A stretch of 64,000 nt of DNA from Rhodocyclaceae bacterium (GCA_030824115.1 JAVBYI010000009.1:124001-188000); one strand, 5' to 3'; shown: positions 9,177 to 17,963, numbered from the stretch's first letter. Program-made: numbers and translations. The notes: a model not told the origin generated them from the letters alone.

Positions 9177-10441
9177 GGTAGGAATAACCTTGCGGTGGCG
9201 GCCGGGTTCGAGGGAAAGTAGAAGTGCATGTAGCTCGCGGTGAGGCGGCCGCTGCGATAAATCGCCTCGCCGCCCTTGCCCGCCGTCTTGACGGCCTGTG
9301 CAATGGGTGCAAGCGTCGTGTTGGCCGTCGAGTAGTGGAAGGTGTGGCCGGCGAGGCTGCCCTCGGGCAGGTCGACCGACAGGATGCCGAGGCCAGCGAG
9401 CTTCGTTTGCATGCGCACTTGACCGGGCAGGAGGCCGAACATCGGGTGGGCATCTAGGCTGTCGAAGCAGGTCATCATGCCGCCGCATTCGGCGAGCAGC
9501 GGCTTGCCAGCGGCGACATGGGCGGCAAGGGCGACGCGCATCGCGCTGTTGGCGGCGATGGCCGGGCCGTGCAGTTCGGGATAGCCGCCGGGCAGCCAGA
9601 CGGCGTCGCACGCCGGCAGCACGGCGTCGGCCAGCGGCGAGAAGAAGGCGAGCCGCGCACCGAGTTGCGCCAGGCATTCGAGATTGGCGGGATACAAAAA
9701 GCAGAAGGCCGCATCGCGCGCGACGGCGATGGTCTTGCCGGCGAGCAGCGGCGCAAATGTCGGCGCTGGCAGGACGGCGAATTCCACGGGCGGGGGCAGT
9801 TCGGCGGCAGCCGTGGCGCTGAGCAGGTCGGCCATGCGCTCGATGCGCGCGTCGAGGTCGGCGATCTCGGCGGCAGGCAAGAGGCCCAGATGGCGCTCGG
9901 GCAACGCGGCGTCGACATCGCGCGGCAAGGCGCCGGCCCAGGCGATGTCCTCAGGCAGCGTTTCGCGGCACAGCTCGGCGTGGTAATCGCTGCCGACGCG
10001 GTTGGCGAGCGCATGCGTGATCGGCGCACCATCGCGGTAATGCTTCAGTCCCCATGCCACGGCGCCGAAACTGCCGGCCATCGCACTGGCGTCGATGACC
10101 AGCAATACCGGCAAGCCCAACCGACGCGCGAGTTCGGCCGAGTCCGGTGCGCCGTCGTTCAGGCCCATCACGCCCTCGACGAGGAGCAGCTCGGCATCCT
10201 GCGCGGCGCGCGCGAGCCGCCAGCGCGCGTCTTCCTCGCCACCCATGCGGAAGTCGATGTTCTCGCAGGGCTGGCCACTGGCGAGTACGTGAATCTGCGG
10301 ATCGAGAAAATCCGGCCCGCACTTGAAGACGCGCACCTTGCGGCCCAGCCGCGTGTGCAGGCGCGTCAGCGCAGCGACCACGGTGGTCTTGCCGTGGCCG
10401 GAGGCCGGGGCGGCGACGAGGAGTGCGGGGGTGGCTACCAT
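9173..10441 (-). CDS. cobB: CobB/CbiA, cobyrinic acid a,c-diamide synthase
   Basis: 422 aa. It amidates the a and c side chains of (hydrogeno)cobyrinic acid. The N-terminal P-loop AAPASGHGKTT and FKCGPDFLDP identify the ATPase half. The C-terminal amidotransferase half has Cys319 in LLAECGGMMTC and a His in YMHFYF near 406. It overlaps cobO by 7 bp and bluB by 4 bp, so the three are co-translated. AVLPAPTF near the middle is encoded by the reverse reading of a motif copy (9755-9778). Confidence 0.94.
   Translation of the reverse strand: MVATPALLVAAPASGHGKTTVVAALTRLHTRLGRKVRVFKCGPDFLDPQIHVLASGQPCENIDFRMGGEEDARWRLARAAQDAELLLVEGVMGLNDGAPDSAELARRLGLPVLLVIDASAMAGSFGAVAWGLKHYRDGAPITHALANRVGSDYHAELCRETLPEDIAWAGALPRDVDAALPERHLGLLPAAEIADLDARIERMADLLSATAAAELPPPVEFAVLPAPTFAPLLAGKTIAVARDAAFCFLYPANLECLAQLGARLAFFSPLADAVLPACDAVWLPGGYPELHGPAIAANSAMRVALAAHVAAGKPLLAECGGMMTCFDSLDAHPMFGLLPGQVRMQTKLAGLGILSVDLPEGSLAGHTFHYSTANTTLAPIAQAVKTAGKGGEAIYRSGRLTASYMHFYFPSNPAATARLFLP
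9755..9778 (+). repeat. 24-bp motif copy 5 (in cobB)
   Basis: Perfect arms with T at position 4; spacer GCAG. Antisense to cobB, which reads AVLPAPTF. Confidence 0.9.
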
Positions 10442-11034
10442 TCGATCCCCGGCATCGCCTGCACGCCAGCCTGGAAAGCGTGCTTGACCAGCGTCATGTC
10501 GGTTACGGTATCGGCGGCCTCAACCAGTTCGGCCGGCGCGGCGCGCCCGGTAACGATCAGGTGCTGCATCGGCGGGCGGGCTGCGAAGGCGGCGAGCACT
10601 TCGGCCGTGTCGAGCCAGCGGTATTTGAGCGCATAAGTGAATTCGTCGAGAATGACAAGGTCGACGGCGGGATCGGCAAAAGCCTGTTGTGCCACGGCCC
10701 ATGCCGCCTGTGCAGCAGCAGCATCCTTGGTGGCGTCCTGCGTCTCCCAGGTAAAACCCTCGCCCATCACATGCCAGCGCAGGTTTGGCTGTGCGCGGAA
10801 AAAAGCCTCTTCCCCGGTATCCGAACGGCTTTTGACGAACTGGATCACGACCGCATTCAGGCCATGGCCCAACGCGCGCGCCAACACGCCGAAAGCGGCG
10901 GATGATTTGCCCTTGCCATTGCCGGTGTGGATCAGGAAGAGGCCGCGTGCCGTCTGCGCAGCGCCGACTTTTGCGTCGACCACTTCCTTCTTGCGTTGCA
11001 TGCGCGCGCGATGGCGCTCATCCTTGGGTGTCAT
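10435..11034 (-). CDS. cobO: CobO/BtuR, corrinoid adenosyltransferase
   Basis: 199 aa. It transfers the adenosyl group from ATP to Co(I) corrinoids. The P-loop GNGKGKSSAAFG, VIQFVKS and VILDEFTYAL are diagnostic of the BtuR/CobO family. The ATG at 11034 gives the usual short basic N-terminal arm (MTPKDERHRARMQRKKEV) and overlaps the preceding btuF-like stop. DAKVGAAQTARG is partly encoded by a motif copy (10949-10972). In characterised CobO proteins this arm has the same length with different residues (from memory), suggesting substitution rather than insertion. Confidence 0.95.
   Translation of the reverse strand: MTPKDERHRARMQRKKEVVDAKVGAAQTARGLFLIHTGNGKGKSSAAFGVLARALGHGLNAVVIQFVKSRSDTGEEAFFRAQPNLRWHVMGEGFTWETQDATKDAAAAQAAWAVAQQAFADPAVDLVILDEFTYALKYRWLDTAEVLAAFAARPPMQHLIVTGRAAPAELVEAADTVTDMTLVKHAFQAGVQAMPGIEW
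10949..10972 (-). repeat. 24-bp motif copy 6 (in cobO)
   Basis: Both arms perfect, spacer CGCA. Sense with cobO. Confidence 0.9.
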
Positions 11035-11831
11035 GAATCGAGGTCCTTCATGGTCTGCTGCAGTTGTTCCAGACCCTTGAGCATCACAGGGCCGGGATGG
11101 GTGAATAAGGGGCCGTCGAGCGGCAGGATGGGAATGCCCGGCATGACGATGGCTACATTGCACATCTCGTCGCGACGATTTTTCAGCGCCAGGATGTAAT
11201 CCGGCTTGCGCTCCTTTATCCAGGCAGCAACATCGCCACCGGGTTTGCCGGGATGGAAGTTGCGGATGCTGTCGTGGTCGGCGACAACCTCGAAACCGGC
11301 GGCGGCCAGCAGTTCGTGCAGGGTGGTACCGCGGCCGAAGGAGTAGGGTGCCTCGCCGCAGGCAGAGAGCATCAGCACACGCCGCCCCTTGCCACCGACT
11401 CGTTGTGCCGCCGCCCGCCAGTCGGTGGCGAAGCGCTCCACGCGGACGTCAATGTCCTTCACGCCGGCGGCACGGCCAATGTCGCGCAGCATGCCTTCCA
11501 CGCCGACCATGCCGCGAAAGCCATCGACACGCAACGCTTTGGCGCCGGATGGGGCGGCAGCCTGCCAGACCTCGGCGTTGGTCCAACTTGAGGTGATCAT
11601 CAGTTGCGGGTCAAGCAGGGCAATGGCATCGGCATCGGGATCGATGACGCCACCGGTACGCGGTAGTTCACGCGGATCGTAGCGGCTGACGCCGACAATA
11701 CAGTCGGCAAGGCCCAGCCAATCGAGCGCCTGCGTGATATAGGGCGACTGACTGACGATGCGCGGGCAATCGGCGGCCCGTGCGCTGCCGGCAAGGAGAA
11801 GGAATGCAATCAGGAAGAAACGAAAATTCAT
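11031..11831 (-). CDS. BtuF-like cobalamin-binding protein (second copy)
   Basis: 266 aa with a signal peptide (MNFRFFLIAFLLLAGSARA). The mature part is a TroA/BtuF-type helical-backbone receptor: RIVSQSPYITQALDWLGLAD, then SRYDPRELPRTGG and DAIALLDPQLMITSS. It lies two bases after btuD and overlaps cobO, inside the riboswitch-controlled operon, so it is the cognate binding protein of the BtuCD permease here. It is clearly different in sequence from the 6414-7292 protein. Confidence 0.85.
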   Translation of the reverse strand: MNFRFFLIAFLLLAGSARAADCPRIVSQSPYITQALDWLGLADCIVGVSRYDPRELPRTGGVIDPDADAIALLDPQLMITSSWTNAEVWQAAAPSGAKALRVDGFRGMVGVEGMLRDIGRAAGVKDIDVRVERFATDWRAAAQRVGGKGRRVLMLSACGEAPYSFGRGTTLHELLAAAGFEVVADHDSIRNFHPGKPGGDVAAWIKERKPDYILALKNRRDEMCNVAIVMPGIPILPLDGPLFTHPGPVMLKGLEQLQQTMKDLDS

Positions 11832-11833
11832 AT

Positions 11834-12592
11834 TTACTCCGGAACAAAGAAATTCTCGACACGACGCAGCGGGTAGCCGTAGAGGTCGGACAGCGTCGCG
11901 GCATCGAGAATGTCCGCCGCCGGTCCGGCACGGTGCCGGCTGTCGCCATAGAGCAGTACGACCTGATCGCAGTAGCGCAAGGCCAGATTGGGGTCGTGCA
12001 GCACCATGGCAAATGCGCTGCCTTCGTCGCGAACGCGCTGCGACAACAGCTCAAGGGTGGCGATCTGGTGGTTGAGGTCGAGGTGCGCCAGCGGCTCATC
12101 GAGCAGATACAGGCGCGGTTCCTGCGCAAGTAGCGCGGCAATCGCCACACGCTGGCGTTCGCCCCCCGAAAGCGTGTGAATTTCGCGCGATTCCATACCT
12201 GCCAAACCCATTGCTGCCAGGGCGCGTCGCGCGATCTCCGTATCCGCATTCGATTCCCACGACCAGCGGTCGAGATGGGGATGGCGACCGGTCAGCGCCG
12301 CTTCCAGCACGGTGCTGGCGAACGGATCACTGCGATCCTGCCCAAGCCAGCCGCGCAGCTTCGCCGCATGGCGCAGCCCATGTTCGACATAGGATTTGCC
12401 GGCAAGCAACAGCGTGCCGGCATCGGCCGCCCGCAGGCCGGCGAGGGTGGCCAGCAGTGTCGACTTGCCCGCACCGTTGCGTCCGAGGATCGCCAGGCGC
12501 TTGCCCGGCGCAAGGTCGAGATCGAGATCAAGGCAGACCTTGTGCAGACCGATGCTGGCAGACAGTCCGCGCGTTGCAAGCATCGCACTCAC
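11834..12592 (-). CDS. btuD: BtuD, cobalamin ABC transporter ATPase
   Basis: 252 aa. FecE/BtuD-type ATPase with Walker A ILGRNGAGKST, signature LSGGERQRVAIAALL, Walker B LYLLDEPLAHLD and the switch His in MVLHDPN. It powers corrinoid import through BtuC. ATGA overlaps the btuC stop. The family also includes siderophore ATPases, so the substrate is assigned from operon context. Confidence 0.92.
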   Translation of the reverse strand: MSAMLATRGLSASIGLHKVCLDLDLDLAPGKRLAILGRNGAGKSTLLATLAGLRAADAGTLLLAGKSYVEHGLRHAAKLRGWLGQDRSDPFASTVLEAALTGRHPHLDRWSWESNADTEIARRALAAMGLAGMESREIHTLSGGERQRVAIAALLAQEPRLYLLDEPLAHLDLNHQIATLELLSQRVRDEGSAFAMVLHDPNLALRYCDQVVLLYGDSRHRAGPAADILDAATLSDLYGYPLRRVENFFVPE

Positions 12593-13563
12593 GTCCTGCG
12601 CCCCAGCAGGTAGAGGAACACCGGTACGCCGATCAGCGCCGTCAGCACGCCGACCGGCAACTGAATCGGCGCAACAATCGTGCGCGCCAGCGTATCCGCC
12701 AACACCAGCAGGCTGCCGCCGGCCAGCACGGAAGCAGGGAGCAGCAAGCGCTGATCGTTACCAATGACGAGACGCACCAAATGCGGCACCACCAGGCCCA
12801 CAAAGCCGATCGATCCGGCGGTGGTGACCGCGACGGCCGTCATCAGCGAGGCGATGACATAGACCAGGCGACGCAAGCGGGACACGGCCACGCCGAGCGC
12901 AGCAGCCTGCTCGGCACCCCGCGCAAGCAGGTTGAGTTCGCGCGCAACAGGCAGGATAGCCAGGATGCCCACCAACAGTACCGTCAGCGCTGTCCTTGGA
13001 TCGGCGACCAGGGACAGATCGCCCATCAGCCAGAACAACATGCCGTGGATCTTCTGCTCGGGCGCCAGTGTCAGCATCAAGGCGATGACGGCACCACAAC
13101 CGGCGGCAACGACCACACCGGTGAGTAGCAAGCGCGTCTGCGTCCAGCTGCCATCACCGTGGGCGAGACCAAACACGAGCACCATCGCCGCCAGGGCGCC
13201 GCCGAAAGACAGCCCCGCGATACCAAAGCCGGCAAGCCCCAGCAGCATGGCGGATAGCGCGCCGACACCGGCACCGCCGGAGATGCCGAGCACATAGGGA
13301 TCGGCCAATGGGTTTCTCAGCAACACCTGCATCAGCGCTCCCGCCAGTGCCAGCAGGCCGCCACAGGCGAAGCCGGCCAGAGCGCGCGGCAAGCGCAAGT
13401 CGAGGACAATGGCACCGCTCGGCGTCGCTGCGCCAGTCAATGCGGCCACGACGTCATGCAATGGCAATGCGATGCTGCCCACCGCGAGCGCCACGGCAAG
13501 ACTCGCCACGCTCAGGCAAGCGAGTAGGGCGAGAACCAGTAAGGCGCGACGGCGGGTGGGCAT
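12589..13563 (-). CDS. btuC: BtuC, cobalamin ABC transporter permease
   Basis: 324 aa FecCD-family inner-membrane permease with about ten hydrophobic segments. LRLPRALAGFACGGLLALAG, MQVLLRNPLADPYVLGIS and GFVGLVVPHLVRL are conserved landmarks of this family. It begins three bases after the btuB stop. With BtuD and the adjacent binding protein it forms a complete importer behind the BtuB receptor. Confidence 0.93.
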   Translation of the reverse strand: MPTRRRALLVLALLACLSVASLAVALAVGSIALPLHDVVAALTGAATPSGAIVLDLRLPRALAGFACGGLLALAGALMQVLLRNPLADPYVLGISGGAGVGALSAMLLGLAGFGIAGLSFGGALAAMVLVFGLAHGDGSWTQTRLLLTGVVVAAGCGAVIALMLTLAPEQKIHGMLFWLMGDLSLVADPRTALTVLLVGILAILPVARELNLLARGAEQAAALGVAVSRLRRLVYVIASLMTAVAVTTAGSIGFVGLVVPHLVRLVIGNDQRLLLPASVLAGGSLLVLADTLARTIVAPIQLPVGVLTALIGVPVFLYLLGRRT

Positions 13564-13566
13564 GCG

Positions 13567-15408
13567 CTATTTTGGCTGATAGCGCAGGCCAAGGAACAGA
13601 TTGGCGCCAGGGGTTCCGAAATCGGCCGCCAATTCATAGCGCTTGTTAAACAGGTTGTTGATCCGCCCGAATAGCGACCAATCCTTCGCTATTGCGTAGC
13701 TGCCATGAAAGTTGGTCAGGGTATAACCACCGAGCCGCACGGTATTACCGTTATCGTCATAACGGGCACCGACTACCTGCCATTCACCGCGCCACTCCCA
13801 TGCACCAACGGATTTGCCCAGCGAGAGGTTCAGGCGTTCATTCGCCCGACGTGCCAAGCGCTTGCCGGTTGAAGCATCTTTTGCGTCCAGTAGATCGAGA
13901 TTACCTCCAACATCATAGCCGCCGAGATAACCAGCATAGGCCAGTGTCAGGCCCTCAATCCGCGCCCGGCCGACATTCACTGGCGACGTTAGCCCGGACC
14001 AGGAAATCAGGTTCTTTACATCGTTACGGTACCAGGTAGCCGAAACCTGGCCGATGGCGGACTTGTGATGCAATGCAAATTCGCGGTTACGCGCAGATTC
14101 CGGCTGAAGATTGGGATTGCCGACGTAGCCAAAATTAAGCGGGTAATACAGATCGTTGAAGGTCGGCGCACGAAACGCCGTACCGAAATTCATGCTGGCA
14201 CGCCATGCCGGAGTAAATTGGTAGCCGTATGCCAAAGAGCCGGTATTGCGGCCGCCAAACTGGGAATTGTCATCTCGGCGCAGGTTGGCCTGGAATCGAT
14301 GGGCATCATGTTCCGTTGTCCAGCCGGCCAGCCAGGAGCGAATAGTCCTCCCCTTCAGCGTATAGGCGGCAGTACCACTGATTGTCTGCTGCAAATCTTC
14401 CCATCCCAGTAACAATGTGCCCACGGGCAGGCGCACATCGTTCATCCAGGATGTCTGATTCTGTTCTGTGCGGGTGCTACTGCTGACTGCCCCATTGGTG
14501 TAGTTTGTCGAGTCATCCGTCGTCAAGCCGTAACGCAGTGTGCTCGACCAGCGATCCGTAATCGCATTCTTCAGGTAGCCGGCATAACTTTGCACGATCA
14601 GTGCATTCTCATAATCCTTGGCACCAGCCGCAACGGTCGTTCCGCTATCGTACTTATTGGTGCCATCGCTATGAAAGAGCGTTATCCCGATCTCGTGACC
14701 TTTCGTCGGTGCATAGGCAACATTCGCCGTCGCACTCTCCTGGTGAAAGCCATCTCGGTCCGGGTTAAACCCCTTGTTTGCGGGGTTGCGGATATTGCTG
14801 AAGCCGGCAGTCCTGATGCTGCCACCGCTTAGGCTGACACGCCATCCATCCTTACCGCCCGTCAAACCGGCATTTGCACTGTACATATCATCACTGCCAA
14901 CGCCGGCTTCGGCATGGAACCGCATACCGTCCTCACCTCGTCGGGTGAAAATCTGGACGACGCCACCAATCGCATCGGAGCCGTAAAGCGCAGACGCCGG
15001 GCCGCGCAGAATTTCGATACGTTCGATTTGAGAAAGCGGAATACGCGACCAGGAAAGCGCGCCCAAAGTTGCAGAACCAACACGCTGACCATCAATCAAC
15101 ACCAGCGCATGCCCACTTTCTGTTCCGCGAATGTAGAGGCTCGAACTGGCGCCCGCACTACCATTTGCCGCATATTCAACACCCGGTTGCCGCGCCAGCA
15201 ACTGTTCCAGCGTGGACTGTCCGGCGAGCTCGATTTCCTCTCGATACAACACACTCACATCGGAAAGCAATTTGTCACTTCGTGTCGGAATGCGTGTGGC
15301 GGTGACGACGACGGCCGCTTCATCAACTGCAGCAGTTGTGGCAAAGACAGGTTGAAAAACAATGGAAAGTGCAACGGCGATCACCGTGCGTGAGTGGCGG
15401 ATAAACAT
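13567..15408 (-). CDS. btuB: BtuB, TonB-dependent cobalamin receptor
   Basis: 613 aa outer-membrane receptor. The signal peptide probably ends after VFA at residue 23. The TonB box is in EAAVVVTATRIP (31-40). The plug contains LEQLLARQPGV, SLYIRGTESGHALVLIDG and ERIEILRGPASALYGSDAIGG; the remainder is a 22-strand barrel ending GLRYQPK. A C-terminal Lys instead of the usual aromatic residue is slightly unusual. The ATG at 15408 has the SD AGGGAGA and starts the signal peptide; the longer open frame upstream runs through the riboswitch and is not coding. Confidence 0.95.
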   Translation of the reverse strand: MFIRHSRTVIAVALSIVFQPVFATTAAVDEAAVVVTATRIPTRSDKLLSDVSVLYREEIELAGQSTLEQLLARQPGVEYAANGSAGASSSLYIRGTESGHALVLIDGQRVGSATLGALSWSRIPLSQIERIEILRGPASALYGSDAIGGVVQIFTRRGEDGMRFHAEAGVGSDDMYSANAGLTGGKDGWRVSLSGGSIRTAGFSNIRNPANKGFNPDRDGFHQESATANVAYAPTKGHEIGITLFHSDGTNKYDSGTTVAAGAKDYENALIVQSYAGYLKNAITDRWSSTLRYGLTTDDSTNYTNGAVSSSTRTEQNQTSWMNDVRLPVGTLLLGWEDLQQTISGTAAYTLKGRTIRSWLAGWTTEHDAHRFQANLRRDDNSQFGGRNTGSLAYGYQFTPAWRASMNFGTAFRAPTFNDLYYPLNFGYVGNPNLQPESARNREFALHHKSAIGQVSATWYRNDVKNLISWSGLTSPVNVGRARIEGLTLAYAGYLGGYDVGGNLDLLDAKDASTGKRLARRANERLNLSLGKSVGAWEWRGEWQVVGARYDDNGNTVRLGGYTLTNFHGSYAIAKDWSLFGRINNLFNKRYELAADFGTPGANLFLGLRYQPK

Positions 15409-15412
15409 GCGA

Positions 15413-15475
15413 TTCTCCCTGAACGGCCAGCGTCCCCGCAGGCCGATTGACGGACACGAATGCACAGGGGGAGAA
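15413..15475 (-). promoter_or_regulatory. btuB ribosome-binding site and a complementary upstream segment
   Basis: The btuB Shine-Dalgarno region reads CAGGGAGAA on the minus strand (15421-15413). Upstream in the same leader, 15475-15465 reads TTCTCCCCCTG, complementary apart from a 2-nt bulge. If they pair, the ribosome site is buried, which is a plausible expression platform for the riboswitch upstream. This is inference from complementarity alone. Confidence 0.45.
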
Positions 15476-15540
15476 ACGGCGGCGGCAGAGATGGAACCCA
15501 CCGACGCACCGCACCCCGCAGCGCATTCAACTGGATCATC

Positions 15541-15708
15541 CGTGGCCGGTCTCCGGGCTTGAAAGTTTTGAACCATCGCCTTCCCGGGAAGATTCCCAGT
15601 GGCATTTGGATGGTTCCGCACTTTCTTACCGTTGCGGGGGCAGCACAGGCATTGTTGTCGCCAACTCACCTGTTTCCCGTTTCACCCGATTTAACTCGGG
15701 CACCTCGA
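15541..15708 (-). promoter_or_regulatory. Cobalamin riboswitch controlling the btuB operon
   Basis: On the minus strand the leader carries the hallmark blocks in order: GGTGCCCGAG (15705-15696), a GTGAAACGGGAA stretch, CCCCCGCAACGGTAA, GCCACTG (15603-15597), and the B12 box AAGCCCGGAGACCGGCC (15560-15544). This is the AdoCbl/cobalamin aptamer. It lies between the promoter and btuB, with about 130 nt of leader to the ATG. It should repress btuB and the downstream btuCDF-cobO-cobB-bluB genes when cobalamin is plentiful. Confidence 0.95.
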
Positions 15709-15722
15709 ACGAAGCGGGGCGG

Positions 15723-15728
15723 ATTATA
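15723..15728 (-). promoter_or_regulatory. -10 element of the btuB promoter
   Basis: TATAAT is perfect on the minus strand, about 20 bases before the first conserved block of the riboswitch. The -35 region, 17 bp further upstream, is weak (GTACAG-like) and falls inside motif copy 15745-15768. Confidence 0.6.
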
Positions 15729-15744
15729 GGGACGCCGCGCATGT

Positions 15745-15768
15745 GCTGTACGGCCAGCGCCGACTTTT
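15745..15768 (-). repeat. 24-bp motif copy 7 (btuB promoter)
   Basis: Arm 1 perfect, arm 2 TACAGC; spacer GCCG. It overlaps the -35 region upstream of the TATAAT box. Confidence 0.75.
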
Positions 15769-15850
15769 TTCTGCAACACACTCGAACGAACCTTCAAAAC
15801 CGCTGCGAACTGCTTGACCGGAAACCAATTTTCAAACAAACTGCGCGGCC

Positions 15851-16045
15851 ATGAACGAACATCTCGGACGTCTCGAAGGCAAAGTCGCACAGGTCATCGC
15901 CCTGTGCGATGCCCTGCGCGCCGAGAATCATCGCCTGCATGATCGCGTCGCGGCGCTTGAGGATGAAAAGCAAATCCTCACCGAGCGCATGACGGAGGCC
16001 CGTGGTCGCCTCGAAGGCCTGATGGAAAAGCTCCCCGCCGAATGA
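15851..16045 (+). CDS. Small coiled-coil protein, ZapB-like (TIGR02449 type)
   Basis: 64 aa, almost entirely heptad-patterned coiled coil: LEGKVAQVIALCDALRAEN, then RLHDRVAALEDEKQIL. A short coiled-coil gene directly upstream of zapA is a recurring arrangement in beta- and gammaproteobacteria and is annotated as a ZapB-like or TIGR02449 protein. The stop overlaps the zapA start. A role at the division ring is inferred from the neighbour. Confidence 0.8.
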   Translation: MNEHLGRLEGKVAQVIALCDALRAENHRLHDRVAALEDEKQILTERMTEARGRLEGLMEKLPAE

Positions 16046-16398
16046 GTACCACGCTCGACATCAAAATTCAGGGCCGCGAGTATCGCGTCGCCTGCCCGCC
16101 GGAAGAGGTGGAATCGCTCCAGTCAGCGGCCGAACTGCTGAATACGCGTCTGGATGAGATCGCCAAAGCCACGAAGAGTACCGGTGAGCGTCTGGCGATC
16201 ATGACCGCGCTGAATCTGGCGCATGAGGTCGATGCGGGCAAAACCGCTGAGACCGGGGCCATTCCGCAATCGCACACCGCTTCGGCATCGGAAAATTCCA
16301 TCGCCGCCTCCATTGACGACGCGGAGTCGCTGCGTAAAATCGAAGCCATTGAAGCGCGTCTGGATGCAGCGCTCGCCCGGCAGAACGAGCTGTTCTAG
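16042..16398 (+). CDS. zapA: ZapA, cell division protein
   Basis: 118 aa. The N-terminal ZapA domain reads LDIKIQGREYRVACPPEE, AAELLNTRLDEI, ERLAIMTALNLAHE, and is followed by a helical C-terminal tail with an acidic, Ser/Ala-rich linker. ZapA cross-links FtsZ filaments at the Z-ring. It overlaps the ZapB-like gene and is followed by 6S RNA, a conserved neighbourhood. Confidence 0.93.
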   Translation: MSTTLDIKIQGREYRVACPPEEVESLQSAAELLNTRLDEIAKATKSTGERLAIMTALNLAHEVDAGKTAETGAIPQSHTASASENSIAASIDDAESLRKIEAIEARLDAALARQNELF

Positions 16399-16444
16399 TT
16401 TCTCCAAACCCGCCGGGCTGGCCGCCTCCTGTCGCGCTGACCCG

Positions 16445-16622
16445 AATTCCCTGCGGTGTTCGCCTAGGCCATACATTCCTTGAACCAATGCTAATTGGCA
16501 TCGGTCGCAGCCCATAGACGCCGCCGTTGTGATCGCTCCTTGCGAGCGAACCTGAAGCGGCAGGAAAGCGGCCACTCTGAACCCAGGTTCAGGATGCCGG
16601 CCAAACGACACAGCGGGGAACC
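16445..16622 (+). ncRNA. ssrS: 6S RNA
   Basis: The region after zapA can fold with closing arms AATTCCCTGCGGTGTT (start) and GACACAGCGGGGAA (end), typical of betaproteobacterial 6S RNA. The middle contains paired segments such as CGCTCCTTGCGAGCG. Position after zapA is the usual location. 6S RNA binds sigma-70 holoenzyme and modulates transcription in stationary phase. Ends are approximate. Confidence 0.85.
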
Positions 16623-16627
16623 TATCG

Positions 16628-16668
16628 AAGTAGCTGCCCGGCAGATTGCCCGGCAGCTACTTTTTTTT
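16628..16668 (+). terminator. Rho-independent terminator after 6S RNA
   Basis: AGTAGCTGCC and GGCAGCTACT form a 10-bp stem around a short loop and are followed by eight T. It ends 20 bases before the next ATG and should terminate the zapA/6S RNA transcript. Confidence 0.9.
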
Positions 16669-16687
16669 CTGCGCTAACATTCCAACC

Positions 16688-17959
16688 ATGAGCGCAAGCC
16701 ACTCCTCGACAACCATCTTGGATCAACTGTTTCTCGGGCGACAGCCCATTCTCGACCCATCCGGCGCCTTGATCGGCTATGAACTGCTATTTCGCGATTC
16801 GCAGGTCAATCGCGCCGGTACCATCACCCCCGGTGTCGCTACGGCCGATGTCGTCTGCAAGGCGTTTGCCGAGTTGGGCCTGGCCGATGCGCTTGGCGGT
16901 AACAAGGCTTTCCTGATTGCCGATACCGCATTTCTTCAGCACGAAGCCATCGAAGCCCTGCCACCCGAGCAGGTGGTCTTCGAGGTGATTGCCGAGCAAC
17001 TGCACGATGCCGTGCTGATGGAGCGCTGCCTGATGCTCAATGAGCGTGGCTATGTTTTCTGCCTGCGCGACCCGCTCGAACTCGACGAATCCGTCCTGCT
17101 GTTTCTGCGTCAGTCCACGTTCATGAAGCTGAACATCAAGGGGATGCCGGATGAAACACTGGCCCAGCTCCTCAATCTGCCCGCCGATTTCCGCCCGCTG
17201 GCGATCGCCAGCCATGTCGAAACGGCCGCCGATCATGCCCACGCGAAAGCACTTGGCTTCCAGTTTTTTCAGGGCTACTACTTTGCCGAGCCGACACTGA
17301 TTGAAGGCAAGAAGCTCGACCCGGCCACGCAGGGCCTGATTCGCATCATCAACCTGATTCATGCCGATGCCGACAGCGGCAAGATTGAGCAGGCCTTCAA
17401 GAGTGAAACGGCGCTCACCGTCAAACTGCTGCACCTGACCAATTCGGTCGGCGTCGGCCTGCGCGTCCGCATCGGCTCGATCAAGCAGGCCATCAACGTG
17501 ATCGGCCGACGCCACATCCAGCGCTGGTTACAACTATTGCTCTACAGCAGTCATGGCGCCAGCGATACTTTCGAGCGCAATCCGCTGATGCAGTTGGCTG
17601 CGCTCAAGGGCCGCTTCATGGAATCGCTGACCGGCTATGCGCAGCCCCGCAACAAAGATCTCGCCGAACAGGCCTTTCTGGTCGGCATGATGTCCTTGAT
17701 GCCCGCCGCGCTGGGTATGCGGATCGAGGCGATTCTGGAACAAATCGACATCGCCACCCCCTTGCGCGAAGCCCTGCTGACGCACGAGGGTGATCTCGGC
17801 CAACTGCTTTCGCTGACCGAATACTTCGATAACGAGGATGTGGCCAACACACAGGCCATGCTGGGGCAAATTGGGCCATCGGTCTCACTGGAACTGATCA
17901 ACCGCTGCCTCGCTGATTCGATTGCCTGGGTTCAGGCGCTCGCCACACAGGCCGAGTAA
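16688..17959 (+). CDS. EAL-like / HDOD domain signalling protein
   Basis: 423 aa, YuxH-type architecture. The N-terminal EAL-like domain (about 1-200) begins FLGRQPILDPSGALIGYELLFRD; the EAL motif is replaced (YELLFR), FMKLNIK stands for KIDxxF-like sequence, and ASHVET replaces the catalytic AEGVE. It is therefore probably not a c-di-GMP phosphodiesterase. The C-terminal HDOD domain (about 200-400) includes LTVKLLHLTNS and SIKQAINVIGRRHIQRW. Such proteins act as signalling scaffolds. The ATG at 16688 follows a strong terminator, so the promoter must lie within or beside it. Confidence 0.85.
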   Translation: MSASHSSTTILDQLFLGRQPILDPSGALIGYELLFRDSQVNRAGTITPGVATADVVCKAFAELGLADALGGNKAFLIADTAFLQHEAIEALPPEQVVFEVIAEQLHDAVLMERCLMLNERGYVFCLRDPLELDESVLLFLRQSTFMKLNIKGMPDETLAQLLNLPADFRPLAIASHVETAADHAHAKALGFQFFQGYYFAEPTLIEGKKLDPATQGLIRIINLIHADADSGKIEQAFKSETALTVKLLHLTNSVGVGLRVRIGSIKQAINVIGRRHIQRWLQLLLYSSHGASDTFERNPLMQLAALKGRFMESLTGYAQPRNKDLAEQAFLVGMMSLMPAALGMRIEAILEQIDIATPLREALLTHEGDLGQLLSLTEYFDNEDVANTQAMLGQIGPSVSLELINRCLADSIAWVQALATQAE

Positions 17960-17963
17960 AGCG

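Noticed and set aside
12211-13128. A 305-codon open frame opposite btuD and btuC
   Set aside because: Low-complexity Gln/Arg/His-rich sequence typical of a shadow frame.
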